A DNA stretch of 64,000 bases from Clostridia bacterium (GTDB lineage: Bacteria; Bacillota; Clostridia; Christensenellales; CAG-138): the NCBI GenBank assembly GCA_017448545.1, contig JAFSLH010000023.1, positions 1 to 64,000 of the forward strand, in the 5' to 3' direction. Position numbers and translations under genes: made by a program. The first letter of the stretch is position 1; the number at the start of each line of letters is the position of its first letter. The notes beneath the pieces were generated by a model. That model saw only the letters and a list, made by a program, of their open reading frames with translations, was not told where the DNA came from and made no database searches. Shown here piece after piece: positions 21,714 to 29,611 of this stretch.

Positions 21714-21742
21714 ATTTTAGCATAGATTTCAGGGAATTTCAA
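21714..21742 (-). promoter_or_regulatory. Promoter of the polysaccharide operon
   Basis: TTGAAA (21737-21742) and TAAAAT (21714-21719) on the minus strand, 17-base spacer. It leaves a leader of about 85 bases before wzz. Confidence 0.75.
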
Positions 21743-21800
21743 GCGCCAATCCGAAAAACCTCCGTCAAGAAACCGAGCCGAAGGCGTGGAGAATAACAAG

Positions 21801-21839
21801 AAAAGGCGAAACCGTTCGCCGTCGGAACGTCCGCCTTTT
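21801..21839 (-). terminator. Terminator of the DUF378 operon
   Basis: AAAAGGCG pairs with CGCCTTTT around a GC-rich loop. On the minus strand the arm ends TTTTCTTG, after the 21.9-24.6 kb genes; the plus strand also ends in T. It is probably bidirectional and shields the polysaccharide promoter. Confidence 0.7.
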
Positions 21840-21937
21840 TCTTCAAAGTATTCTTTTCTGTAATCTTTTCCGCCGAAAACGGGCCGCGTCGCTGTCCGCC
21901 GGCTTTTCTGAGCCGGCCGCGCCGCCTCCCGCGGTTT

Positions 21938-22153
21938 TCAGTCTTTTGCCGCTGCGATCGCCGTGTGGCGAACGTTCCGCTGGAACAGCATTGCAATTCC
22001 CCAGATCGCCGCAATGCCGACCACGGAATAAACGATCCTGGCGAGAACCGTCCCCGCGCCGAACGCCCACGCGACGAGGTTGAATTGAAACAATCCGACA
22101 AGCAGCCAGTTCAAAGCGCCGACGATCATCAAAACCAAAGCAACCGTGTTCAT
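21938..22153 (-). CDS. DUF378 family small membrane protein
   Basis: A 71-residue protein with two membrane helices. The family motif ALVLMIVGALNWLLVGLFQFNLVAW is seen as overlapping parts near the start and is followed by a second helix with GIAAIWGIAMLF. DUF378 (YuzA-like) function is unknown. AAGGAGG precedes ATG 22153 by six bases. An inverted repeat TTTCATCGG/CCGATGAAA lies just upstream (about 22165-22197) and may be a regulatory hairpin. Confidence 0.85.
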   Translation of the reverse strand: MNTVALVLMIVGALNWLLVGLFQFNLVAWAFGAGTVLARIVYSVVGIAAIWGIAMLFQRNVRHTAIAAAKD

Positions 22154-22200
22154 GCGATCCCTCCTTTCATCGGCGTTAGTATAACCCCGATGAAAAGGAA

Positions 22201-22476
22201 TCATGCGTTTTTTTTCTCCGGAAAGATTTCCAATTCCAACCGGTCAAATGAGACGGCGTCCATGAAATCCGACGCGCGAAAGACGGTGCGGTGGAACGAA
22301 TCCAGTTCCCGGATGTGCTTGTTCAGAATGACCGGCCGTTCGACGTCGAGCAAACGGCAAAGCTTGCCGATGATCGGCGTCCACCCCAAAAGATCGGAAG
22401 GTCGTGCAAGAGCGAACTCCTGCACGACGCCCGAACGGATCTTGTGATCCGATATCAATTTTGCCCAGATGCGCAT
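22201..22476 (-). CDS. Conserved-looking 91-residue protein, unrecognised
   Basis: Starts one base after the stop of the zinc-ribbon membrane protein, so it is translationally coupled and very likely real. It has no signal peptide or membrane segment. Visible features are an N-terminal IWAKLISDHKIRSG, a hydrophobic centre, and RASDFMDAVSFDRLELEIF at the C-terminus, with a Lys-rich end. The composition fits a small soluble alpha/beta protein. I do not recognise a family. Confidence 0.65.
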   Translation of the reverse strand: MRIWAKLISDHKIRSGVVQEFALARPSDLLGWTPIIGKLCRLLDVERPVILNKHIRELDSFHRTVFRASDFMDAVSFDRLELEIFPEKKNA

Positions 22477-22477
22477 C

Positions 22478-24580
22478 TTACTTGCTCACGGCGAAGTAGA
22501 TCGCGAACAGCGGCGACGAACCGTCCTCATACATGCCGAGGAAGTTGCCGTACAGATTGTACTTCTTCCCGACATTGGAAGCCGGCGACCATCTCTCGCC
22601 GTAGTTGATCGCATAAACGGTTTCGCCCGAGGTCAGCTTCAGCTTCACATAGGTCAGCCCGTCCGCGCCGGTTTCAACCGATTCGACGGAAGCGGTGATA
22701 CGGAAGCCCCAGCTCGGCGACGCATAGGTGGATTCCTGTGCAACGATTGTTGAAATCGGGTTCTTGGTGCCGATCTCCTTATACGTCTTCGTCTTGTTGT
22801 ATCCCTTCGTGAAGTCGTCCTTCGAGCTGTACGGACGATACACATAGAACGAAATCGAACCGCTCTCCGCGTCTTCCTTCTCGGCTTCCACCGTAATCTT
22901 CGAAACGCCGTAGAAGGAGGGATCCATCGTGATCAGGAACGTATAGCCGCCTTCGGCGTCCACGGTGACCGAACCGCAGACAACCTGCGACGGGTAATCG
23001 CTCGTGGCCTTCAGCGTCGCGCCCTTGATCGTCGTGCCGCGCACGGACACCGTATTGCTCTTGTCCGCCTTCAGACCGGAGACCGGATCGTTCGCAACGG
23101 TCAGAACCATCTTTTCCGGAACGAACACGTACGGGTTGACGACGATTTCCTTGGACGTCGAAACGTAGTTCGGCTTTTCGGCAGTGATCACAACCGTGGT
23201 CGGCTCCGTCGCCTCCATCACGTAATCCGCCATGAACAGGCCGCCTTCGTAAACGACGACGGATTCGCCGTCCACGGTGACCTCAACTTCGAAATCATCG
23301 ACATGACCGGAAATCGCAACGCGATTCTCCTTGTCCGCCATGATGATGCCGTCCTCGTTTTCCACCGGGCGCTCAAGGTCGATCGTCAGCGTCGGGAACG
23401 TCAGCGTGAAGGACGGTACGGTCAGCTGATGCGTCGTGCCGTCGGACTCGGTGCGGTAGATGACCGGTGTTACTTCATAGGTCGACTCCGTCATCGCGAC
23501 GTCCGGATTGAACGTGCTCTTGGGCGTCGCCAGCTGGAAGATCACGGTGTTGTCCGTATCGTTCGGCGTAACGGAATCGGCGCGGTTCGGAATCTGCAGC
23601 GTCACAACGCTGTGCGGCGGCGCAATAATGCTCAGCTTCACGCACGGGACGCCTTCGTCGTTCACATACTCTTCAAGGCCGACGACGTCGGGATCGTTCT
23701 GCTGCGTCTGCTGATCCGGCGCGGTGGAAGTACCCTGCTGCGTCTTATCCGGAACGGTCGCAGTCTGCTGCGCGGCCGGCTGCGCGCCCTGCTGCGCCGT
23801 CGCGCAGGAAAGCACGTTCGAAGACTGCAGCATCAGTACGCCGGCGACAATGATGCAGGCGATGACGATAATAATCGAGACCAGGAGAATCCAGAACAGC
23901 GGGCCGCTGCCTTTCTTTTCCTTGCGCTTCGGCGGCGTCGGCTCGTACTCATACGAATCGCTCCCGTCGGAATCGTCTTCCTGCTCGTCCTCGTCCTCCT
24001 GCAGGCGGACCGGGGGCGCCTTCTTGACCGGCTTGCGGGCGGGACGCTGATAGACGGGAACGTATTCTTCCTCTTCTTCGTCGTCCGATTCTTCCGGCTC
24101 GTCCAGATGCGCGTCGGGATCTTCCTCTTCCTCGTCCTCCTCCGGTTCGGGAGCACGCTTGCGGGCGAAGAAACCGCCCTTCTTCGGCTTTTGGGCCACG
24201 GGCTCTTCTTCGATTTCTTCATCGTCGAAATCGTCGTCGAAGTCCTCCTCGTCGTCTTCCTCCGGCTCCTCGATCTTCACCGGGGTGCGGGCGGGCGCGG
24301 CCTTCTTCTCCGCCTGTTCGGCGACGGATTCTTCCTCGTCGATATCGAACGGGGAATCGTCAAACTCCTGCTCTTCCTCCGGTTCCTGCTCCGGCTCCGG
24401 TTTCACTTTGGCTGCTTTATTGGAAGGAACGGTCCAGGAAGGACGAACGAACGTGCGCGTTGCGCGCAGTTCCTGTTCCTTCTCCTCCGCCGGGGCCGCG
24501 TCTTCGTGTAAATTGGCGGCACAGACCTTGCAATACGTCGCATGATCCGGATTGTAGGCGCCGCATTCTTTGCATATCAT
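22478..24580 (-). CDS. Zinc-ribbon, acidic-linker, single-pass membrane protein
   Basis: A 700-residue protein. The N-terminal zinc ribbon has Cys at 3, 6, 17 and 20. A long disordered segment very rich in Glu and Asp runs to about residue 220. One membrane helix follows (near 227-250), then a large outside part rich in Thr, Val and beta-strand-like repeats with Gly/Asp turns. Short Gln/Thr/Pro stretches follow the helix. The outside part resembles tandem Ig-like or bacterial surface domains. It may sense or bind at the surface, with the zinc ribbon inside; no function is known to me. GGAGG precedes the ATG, and TATAAT at 24624-24629 is a likely -10. Confidence 0.75.
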   Translation of the reverse strand: MICKECGAYNPDHATYCKVCAANLHEDAAPAEEKEQELRATRTFVRPSWTVPSNKAAKVKPEPEQEPEEEQEFDDSPFDIDEEESVAEQAEKKAAPARTPVKIEEPEEDDEEDFDDDFDDEEIEEEPVAQKPKKGGFFARKRAPEPEEDEEEEDPDAHLDEPEESDDEEEEEYVPVYQRPARKPVKKAPPVRLQEDEDEQEDDSDGSDSYEYEPTPPKRKEKKGSGPLFWILLVSIIIVIACIIVAGVLMLQSSNVLSCATAQQGAQPAAQQTATVPDKTQQGTSTAPDQQTQQNDPDVVGLEEYVNDEGVPCVKLSIIAPPHSVVTLQIPNRADSVTPNDTDNTVIFQLATPKSTFNPDVAMTESTYEVTPVIYRTESDGTTHQLTVPSFTLTFPTLTIDLERPVENEDGIIMADKENRVAISGHVDDFEVEVTVDGESVVVYEGGLFMADYVMEATEPTTVVITAEKPNYVSTSKEIVVNPYVFVPEKMVLTVANDPVSGLKADKSNTVSVRGTTIKGATLKATSDYPSQVVCGSVTVDAEGGYTFLITMDPSFYGVSKITVEAEKEDAESGSISFYVYRPYSSKDDFTKGYNKTKTYKEIGTKNPISTIVAQESTYASPSWGFRITASVESVETGADGLTYVKLKLTSGETVYAINYGERWSPASNVGKKYNLYGNFLGMYEDGSSPLFAIYFAVSK

Positions 24581-24688
24581 GTTCAGATACCTCCTGTCAG
24601 TATTCTTTTAGGTATACGCGCATATTATACTCCTTTTTTTTCGTCGATGCATGACGAATATGTAAATTTTTTGCGTGGATTCTGTAAC

Positions 24689-24723
24689 CATTCCTTGTCA
24701 AAGTAAGGAATGTGTGTTATAAA
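24689..24723 (+). promoter_or_regulatory. Promoter with 8-8-8 inverted repeat before the desulfurase
   Basis: TTGTCA (24695-24700) and TATAAA (24718-24723) are 17 bases apart. A perfect inverted repeat CATTCCTT (24689-24696) / AAGGAATG (24705-24712) covers the -35, as expected for a repressor operator. The regulator is unknown; it does not match the IscR consensus I know. Confidence 0.6.
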
Positions 24724-24788
24724 GAGGTGCGGAATTCAGCTTGCCTGCATAGTATAAGGCAGTATTCCATGAAACGGACGGATAACAG

Positions 24789-25934
24789 ATGATTTATTTT
24801 GACAACAGTGCAACCACGCGCGTTTTCGATCAGGCGGCGCAGCGAGCCGCGCTCGCCATGACCGAGCGTTTTTTTAATCCCGCCGCTGCATACGGCGCGG
24901 CGTTCTCAGTTGAAAAGGAAGTCAACGCCGCACGCGCTTACGCGGCACAGCTGCTCGGCGTTCGCCCGGAAGAAGTCTTCTTCACTTCCGGCGGAACCGA
25001 ATCGAACAACATCGCCGTTTTCGGCGCGCTTGCCGCCGCCCGCGGCAAAAAGCGCGTTGTAACGACCATGGTCGAGCATGCCTCCGTTTACGAAACCGTG
25101 CTTGCCGCCGCCAAGCGGTACGACGCCGAAGTCGTCTATGCGCCGCTGAACGACGACGGAACCGTGAACGTCGACCGGCTCGGGGAGGTGCTCTCCCCCG
25201 ATACCGCGCTCGTCAGCATCATGCACGTCAACAACGAGCTCGGCAGTGTGAACGATCTGGATCGCATCGCCGCCAAGGTGCGGACATACGCGCCGAACGC
25301 GCTGTTCCATTCCGACGGCGTGCAGGCGTTTTTGAAACTCCCGCAAACGCGCATCCCGTGTGACCTGTATTCGATTTCCGCGCACAAATTCCATGCGCCG
25401 AAGGGCGTCGGCATCCTGTATGTCCGCAGCGGTGCAAAGGTCGCGCCCGGGCAGATCGGCGGCGGTCAGGAGCGGAACTTCCGTTCCGGCACGAGCAATA
25501 CCCCCGCCATCCTCGGCATGGACACGGCGATGCGGCTCTACAGCGAACACAAAGCGGAGTTTCACGCCAACCTTTCGGCGGTCAAGGAACGGCTGTATGC
25601 CGATCTTTCCACTCTGCCGGACGTCGTTTTGAACGGGCCGGAACTTTCCCACGGCGCAAAGCACATCCTGAACGTGTCGTTTCTCGGCGTGCGCGGCGAA
25701 GTCCTGCTCCATGCTTTGGAGCAGAAACAGATTTACGTTTCGACCGGCTCCGCCTGCGCGGCAAAGAAGATCGGCAAAAACCGGATTCTGCACGCGGTCG
25801 GAATCGACGGCGCGCGGCAGGAAGGCGCGATTCGCTTCAGCTTCTGCCCCTTCAACACGGTTGCGGAAGCGGACTATGTTGCGGAAACGATCGGGGAGCA
25901 GCTTGCGCTTCTCAGACGATATAGGAGACGATAA
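24789..25934 (+). CDS. Cysteine desulfurase (NifS/IscS family)
   Basis: A PLP enzyme of 381 residues that takes sulfur from cysteine to form an enzyme persulfide. The PLP lysine lies in SAHKFHAPKG near residue 202. The active-site Cys is in STGSACAAKK near 323. The GGTESNN loop near 67 binds PLP. It is followed one base later by thiI, so it is probably the dedicated sulfur donor for 4-thiouridine in tRNA, as NifZ-ThiI in Bacillus. No strong Shine-Dalgarno is visible before the ATG. Confidence 0.93.
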   Translation: MIYFDNSATTRVFDQAAQRAALAMTERFFNPAAAYGAAFSVEKEVNAARAYAAQLLGVRPEEVFFTSGGTESNNIAVFGALAAARGKKRVVTTMVEHASVYETVLAAAKRYDAEVVYAPLNDDGTVNVDRLGEVLSPDTALVSIMHVNNELGSVNDLDRIAAKVRTYAPNALFHSDGVQAFLKLPQTRIPCDLYSISAHKFHAPKGVGILYVRSGAKVAPGQIGGGQERNFRSGTSNTPAILGMDTAMRLYSEHKAEFHANLSAVKERLYADLSTLPDVVLNGPELSHGAKHILNVSFLGVRGEVLLHALEQKQIYVSTGSACAAKKIGKNRILHAVGIDGARQEGAIRFSFCPFNTVAEADYVAETIGEQLALLRRYRRR

Positions 25935-25935
25935 G

Positions 25936-27114
25936 ATGAAACAGGTTTTATTGGTACGGTATGCGGAGATTCACCTGAAAGGACTGAACCGTCCGTATTT
26001 CGAGCGGATGCTCGTGGATCGGATGCGCGACGCGCTTTTGCCGCTTCGCGCGCGGATTGAGCGCGAACAGGGACGCGTGTTTGTCTACGATCTGCCGGAG
26101 GAGTCGATCGCGGAAGCGGCGGCGAAAATCTGCGGCGTGTTCGGCGTGCATTCGGTCAGCCCCGCGCTCTGCGTCGAAAAGAACTGGGATTCCATCCGGA
26201 CGGCGGCGATTTCGCTCGTCGCGCCCGATGCGGACAAGCCCACGACGTTCAAGTGCTTCGCCAAGCGTTCGGACAAGCGGTTCCCGATGACCTCGGAGCA
26301 GATTTGCCGCGAGCTCGGCCATGTGCTGCTCGACGCGTATGAAACGCTCTCCGTGGACGTGCATCACCCGGCCCTGAAGGTCACGGTGGAAGTCCGGCAG
26401 CAGAGCGCGTTCGTCTTTACGAAAGAGATGCTCGGCGTGGGCGGCATGCCGGTCGGCACGAACGGCAAAGCGATGCTGCTGATTTCCGGCGGCATCGACA
26501 GCCCCGTCGCCGGTTATATGATCGCAAAACGCGGCGTCGCGCTTTCGGCCGTACATTTCTACAGTTATCCGTATACGAGCGAGCGCGCGCGGGACAAGGT
26601 CGTGGAGCTGACCAAGATCGTCGCGCGGTATGCCGGCGAGATCGACCTCTACCTGGTGCCGTTTACGGAAATCCAGCTTGCGATCTACGACCGCTGCCCG
26701 TCGTCGGAAACGACCGTTCTGATGCGCCGGCTGATGATGAAGATTGCGGAGCGGATCGCGAATCAGTGCGGCGCACAGGCGCTCGTCACCGGCGAAGCGA
26801 TCGGACAGGTCGCGAGCCAGACGATGGACAGCCTCGCCTGCACGGACGACGCCGTTTCGCTGCCCGTGTTCCGTCCGCTGATCGGATTTGATAAGGAAGA
26901 AATTGTCGAACGCGCGCAGAAGATCGGCACGTTTGAAACGTCCATTCTGCCCTTTGAGGACTGCTGCACGGTGTTCGTCCCGCAGCATCCCGTGACGCGG
27001 CCGAAGGTCGAACAGCTGCGGCAAAGCGAAGCGCTCGTCGATTTCGAGCCGATGATCGAAAGCGCAATTGCGGCGACGGAGTGCATGAAAATTTCACAGT
27101 TTGTTTTGGATTGA
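25936..27114 (+). CDS. thiI: tRNA 4-thiouridine synthetase ThiI
   Basis: A 392-residue protein that adenylates U8 in tRNA and transfers sulfur to it. It may also supply sulfur to thiamine synthesis. An N-terminal ferredoxin-like and THUMP region is followed by the PP-loop ATPase motif SGGIDSPVAGYM near residue 185. The C-terminal rhodanese domain of the enterobacterial protein is absent, the usual short form in Bacillota, which relies on the partner desulfurase. The ATG at 25936 has GGAG nine bases upstream and begins just after the desulfurase stop. Confidence 0.95.
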   Translation: MKQVLLVRYAEIHLKGLNRPYFERMLVDRMRDALLPLRARIEREQGRVFVYDLPEESIAEAAAKICGVFGVHSVSPALCVEKNWDSIRTAAISLVAPDADKPTTFKCFAKRSDKRFPMTSEQICRELGHVLLDAYETLSVDVHHPALKVTVEVRQQSAFVFTKEMLGVGGMPVGTNGKAMLLISGGIDSPVAGYMIAKRGVALSAVHFYSYPYTSERARDKVVELTKIVARYAGEIDLYLVPFTEIQLAIYDRCPSSETTVLMRRLMMKIAERIANQCGAQALVTGEAIGQVASQTMDSLACTDDAVSLPVFRPLIGFDKEEIVERAQKIGTFETSILPFEDCCTVFVPQHPVTRPKVEQLRQSEALVDFEPMIESAIAATECMKISQFVLD

Positions 27115-27180
27115 TTCCGATATTATGTGGTATACTGTGAAAAAGATGCAGAGATTACCGCAGAAAGGAGGGATCGGTGC

Positions 27181-27456
27181 ATGAAGCATGTTTTTCGCGT
27201 CGTCGGATTTCTGGTCGTGATTGCAATCATCGCAGGTCTTGCGCTGTACACGCTGAACAGTTTCGGATACCTGCGCGGGCCGATCTCCACCTGGATCAAC
27301 GATGTTGCCAATCATTGCCAGGGCGTTATCGTCGATACGCAGCAGTTCCTGGACGACGAAGGGATTCATATTACAATCCCGACGCTGGAACCGTCCAAGA
27401 CCGACAGCGAAGCTTCGCCGGAAGCGACGCCGCTGCTTCGGACGCTTCTCCCGTAG
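27181..27456 (+). CDS. Small single-pass membrane protein, unrecognised
   Basis: A 91-residue protein with one hydrophobic segment (residues 5-24) and a C-terminal outside region ending in a Pro/Thr/Ser/Glu-rich tail. AAAGGAGGG precedes ATG 27181. An extended -10 (TGG-TATACT, 27128-27136) suggests its own promoter. No family is recognised. A hairpin that can serve as terminator in both directions follows at 27505. Confidence 0.65.
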   Translation: MKHVFRVVGFLVVIAIIAGLALYTLNSFGYLRGPISTWINDVANHCQGVIVDTQQFLDDEGIHITIPTLEPSKTDSEASPEATPLLRTLLP

Positions 27457-27504
27457 CGCCGCCTTTGTGCCAGCCCGGGATCATGAACGAAATGCTTATA
27501 AAAA

Positions 27505-27532
27505 CGAAAAAGCCCGCATTCGGGCTTTTTCG
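27505..27532. terminator. Bidirectional terminator between small gene and tRNA-Pro
   Basis: CGAAAAAGCCCG pairs with CGGGCTTTTTCG around a four-base loop. A-rich and T-rich arms give a T-run on both strands, so it can end both the plus-strand small gene and the minus-strand tRNA. Confidence 0.88.
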
Positions 27533-27538
27533 TTGTTT

Positions 27539-27615
27539 TGGTCTGGGTGAGAAGATTTGAACTTCCGGCCTCTTGAACCCCATTCAAGCACGCTACCAAA
27601 CTGCGCTACACCCAG
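27539..27615 (-). tRNA. tRNA-Pro (anticodon GGG)
   Basis: A full cloverleaf on the minus strand: acceptor CTGGGTG/CACCCAG, D arm GCGC-AGTTTGGTA-GCGT, anticodon stem CTTGA/TCAAG with loop ATGGGGT (anticodon GGG), and T arm GGAAG-TTCAAAT-CTTCT. Discriminator A is followed by an encoded CCA. 77 nt. Confidence 0.93.
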
Positions 27616-27633
27616 AGATCGGAACCGAATGAT

Positions 27634-27662
27634 ATGATACCATTCGGTATTGGGTTTGTCAA
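27634..27662 (-). promoter_or_regulatory. Promoter of tRNA-Pro
   Basis: TTGACA (27657-27662) and TATCAT (27634-27639) with 17-base spacing, sitting between the metK stop and the tRNA. Confidence 0.88.
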
Positions 27663-27671
27663 GTCCCCAAT

Positions 27672-28856
27672 TCACGCCTGCTCTTCTGCCGCTCTGCGAA
27701 GCGCTTCGGTGCGGTTCGTCTGCTCCCACGGGAACGCCGGATTGCCGAAATGGCCGTTTTCGGCCGTCCTGCGATAGATCGGCCGCCGCAGATCGAGCGT
27801 TTCGATGATCGCCCCGGGCCGCAGATCGAATACCTTGCGGATCGCGTTGACCAGCGTTTCGTCACTGACGGTTCCGGTGCCGAACGTATCGACGCGGACG
27901 GAAACGGGCTGCGCAACGCCGATCGCGTAAGCAATCTGCAGCTCGCAGCGCTCGGCGAGCCCCGCCGCCACGACGTTCTTTGCGATATAACGCGCCATGT
28001 AGCACGCGCTGCGATCCACCTTTGTCGGGTCTTTGCCGGAGAACGCGCCGCCGCCGTGCCGCGCGTATCCGCCGTACGTGTCGACGATGATCTTTCGCCC
28101 GGTCAGGCCCGAGTCTCCCTGCGGGCCGCCGATCACGAACCGGCCGGTCGGGTTGATGAAGATGCGCGTCTGTTCGTCCAGCAATTCCGCGGGCAGGCTC
28201 GGCCGGATGACGTGCTCCAGCACGTCCCGTTCGAGCGTTTCATGCGTGACGGAATCGTCATGCTGCGTGGACAGAACGACTGCGTCGATCCGGACGGGCT
28301 TGCCGTTTGCATACTCGACCGTGACCTGCGATTTTCCGTCCGGCCGCAGATACGGCAACTCCTTGGAACGGCGTACCGCGGTCAGCCTGCGCGTCAGCTT
28401 ATGCGCCAGGTCGATCGGCAGCGGCATCAGCGATTTCGTCTCGCTGCACGCATAGCCGAACACCATGCCCTGGTCGCCCGCGCCGGTGTCCTTGTCGTCG
28501 GTTTCCGTGCCGAGCTTGCTCTCGAGGCTGCGATCCACGCCGAGCGCGATGTCGCTCGACTGGCTGTCCAGCGCGACGATGACGCCGCAGGTGCTGCCGT
28601 CGAATCCGTACTTGGCCCGGTCGTAGCCGATCTCGCAGACCGTATTGCGCACGACGGACTGGATGTCCACATAGCACTCGGTCGTGATCTCGCCCATCAC
28701 GAGCACAAGCCCGGTCGTACACGCGCACTCGCAGGCAACGCGCGCCTGCGGGTCCTGCTCCAGAATCGCGTCCAGCACGGCGTCGCTGAGCTGATCGCAG
28801 ATCTTGTCCGGATGCCCGATGGTCACGGATTCACTGGTGAAATAGTCTTTTTGCAT
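27672..28856 (-). CDS. metK: S-adenosylmethionine synthetase
   Basis: A 394-residue enzyme that makes SAM from methionine and ATP. It carries [13 protein letters not shown] near residue 14, [12 protein letters not shown] near 117, and [21 protein letters not shown] in the C-terminal half as overlapping motif pieces. The ATG at 28856 has AGAGG upstream; an upstream in-frame start would run into the riboswitch terminator. It is controlled by the SAM-I riboswitch in its leader. Confidence 0.97.
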   Translation of the reverse strand: MQKDYFTSESVTIGHPDKICDQLSDAVLDAILEQDPQARVACECACTTGLVLVMGEITTECYVDIQSVVRNTVCEIGYDRAKYGFDGSTCGVIVALDSQSSDIALGVDRSLESKLGTETDDKDTGAGDQGMVFGYACSETKSLMPLPIDLAHKLTRRLTAVRRSKELPYLRPDGKSQVTVEYANGKPVRIDAVVLSTQHDDSVTHETLERDVLEHVIRPSLPAELLDEQTRIFINPTGRFVIGGPQGDSGLTGRKIIVDTYGGYARHGGGAFSGKDPTKVDRSACYMARYIAKNVVAAGLAERCELQIAYAIGVAQPVSVRVDTFGTGTVSDETLVNAIRKVFDLRPGAIIETLDLRRPIYRRTAENGHFGNPAFPWEQTNRTEALRRAAEEQA

Positions 28857-28897
28857 GATTTTCCTCTTTCTCTGCCCGATCACAGACAAACAAAAAA

Positions 28898-29018
28898 CTC
28901 ATCCGAAGATGAGCCGATGCGTCTCATCTTTCAGCTTTCGCTGCGGGAATTGGCACCTTGCCTTAGGCAGGTTGCCGGATTTCACAGGGCCCGTCCCTCC
29001 ATCGCTCTTGATAAGGCA
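28898..29018 (-). promoter_or_regulatory. SAM-I (S-box) riboswitch of metK
   Basis: The minus strand shows CTTATCAAGAG, GAGGGACGGGCCC, TGAAATCCGGCAACC, AAGGTGCCAATTCC and GCTGAAAGATGAG in order, the conserved S-box segments. The expression platform is the hairpin CTCATCTTCGGATGAG (28898-28913) followed by a T-run. SAM binding favours the terminator, giving feedback control of SAM synthesis. Confidence 0.96.
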
Positions 29019-29036
29019 GTATTGAATTTTCGACGT

Positions 29037-29065
29037 ATTCTAACACATGCTTTTGGAAAATGCAA
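29037..29065 (-). promoter_or_regulatory. Promoter of the SAM-I/metK unit
   Basis: TTGCAT (29060-29065) and TAGAAT (29037-29042), 17-base spacer, placed just before the S-box aptamer. Confidence 0.8.
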
Positions 29066-29115
29066 GCGCTGTATTTCGTTTCTATTGTTTTTTACAGGGT
29101 TTTTTTAGCCGACGG

Positions 29116-29149
29116 AAAAGCAGGAAACGTTTTGCCGTCTCCTGCTTTT
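29116..29149 (-). terminator. Terminator of the DUF3784-like gene
   Basis: AAAAGCAGGA pairs with TCCTGCTTTT around a 14-base loop; on the minus strand the hairpin ends in TTTT. It follows the stop at 29172 by about 20 bases. Confidence 0.75.
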
Positions 29150-29171
29150 GGAATCGTTTCGATTACGCCGA

Positions 29172-29489
29172 TTACTTTGCTTTCCGGATGGACAGCAGCG
29201 TATGAACGACGAGCGTTGCGGCGGTGCCGAGCAAGACAATGCAGAACACCGTCCAGGTGAACGGAACCGAACGGATGCACAGCACAAGAATGCCGAGCAG
29301 AAGGGACAAAAAGCCCCAAAGAATTTCCAACAGGCCTGTGCGGCGCGCATACGCGTTGTCCAGTTTTCCGCTGTGTCTGTCCTCAATGAAATGGTTGATC
29401 AGCGCATACTTGTTTTGGAATGCGATCATGTAACCCATCGCACCGAACGCACAGCCCAACAAGATCATCAGAATCCCGATGAAGATCAT
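29172..29489 (-). CDS. Small membrane protein, DUF3784-like
   Basis: A 105-residue protein with three hydrophobic segments (residues about 2-22, 55-72 and 78-98). The loop after the first helix reads AFQNKYALINHFIED and is followed by ARRTGLLEILWGFLSL, similar to DUF3784 and related small Bacillota proteins. GGGAGGGG precedes the ATG by six bases. It is monocistronic. Function unknown. Confidence 0.7.
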   Translation of the reverse strand: MIFIGILMILLGCAFGAMGYMIAFQNKYALINHFIEDRHSGKLDNAYARRTGLLEILWGFLSLLLGILVLCIRSVPFTWTVFCIVLLGTAATLVVHTLLSIRKAK

Positions 29490-29524
29490 CTTGTTCCCCT
29501 CCCATACAGTTTTTACATTATAGT

Positions 29525-29553
29525 ATTATATCCGGCTTGAATCCGTTCTTCAA
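29525..29553 (-). promoter_or_regulatory. Promoter of the DUF3784-like gene
   Basis: TTGAAG (29548-29553) and TATAAT (29525-29530) on the minus strand with 17 bases between. Confidence 0.7.
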
Positions 29554-29611
29554 GTGGTGCGGGACAAACTTCACGAAGCGTTCAAAATGTTTACGATTTC
29601 GATCCGATTTG

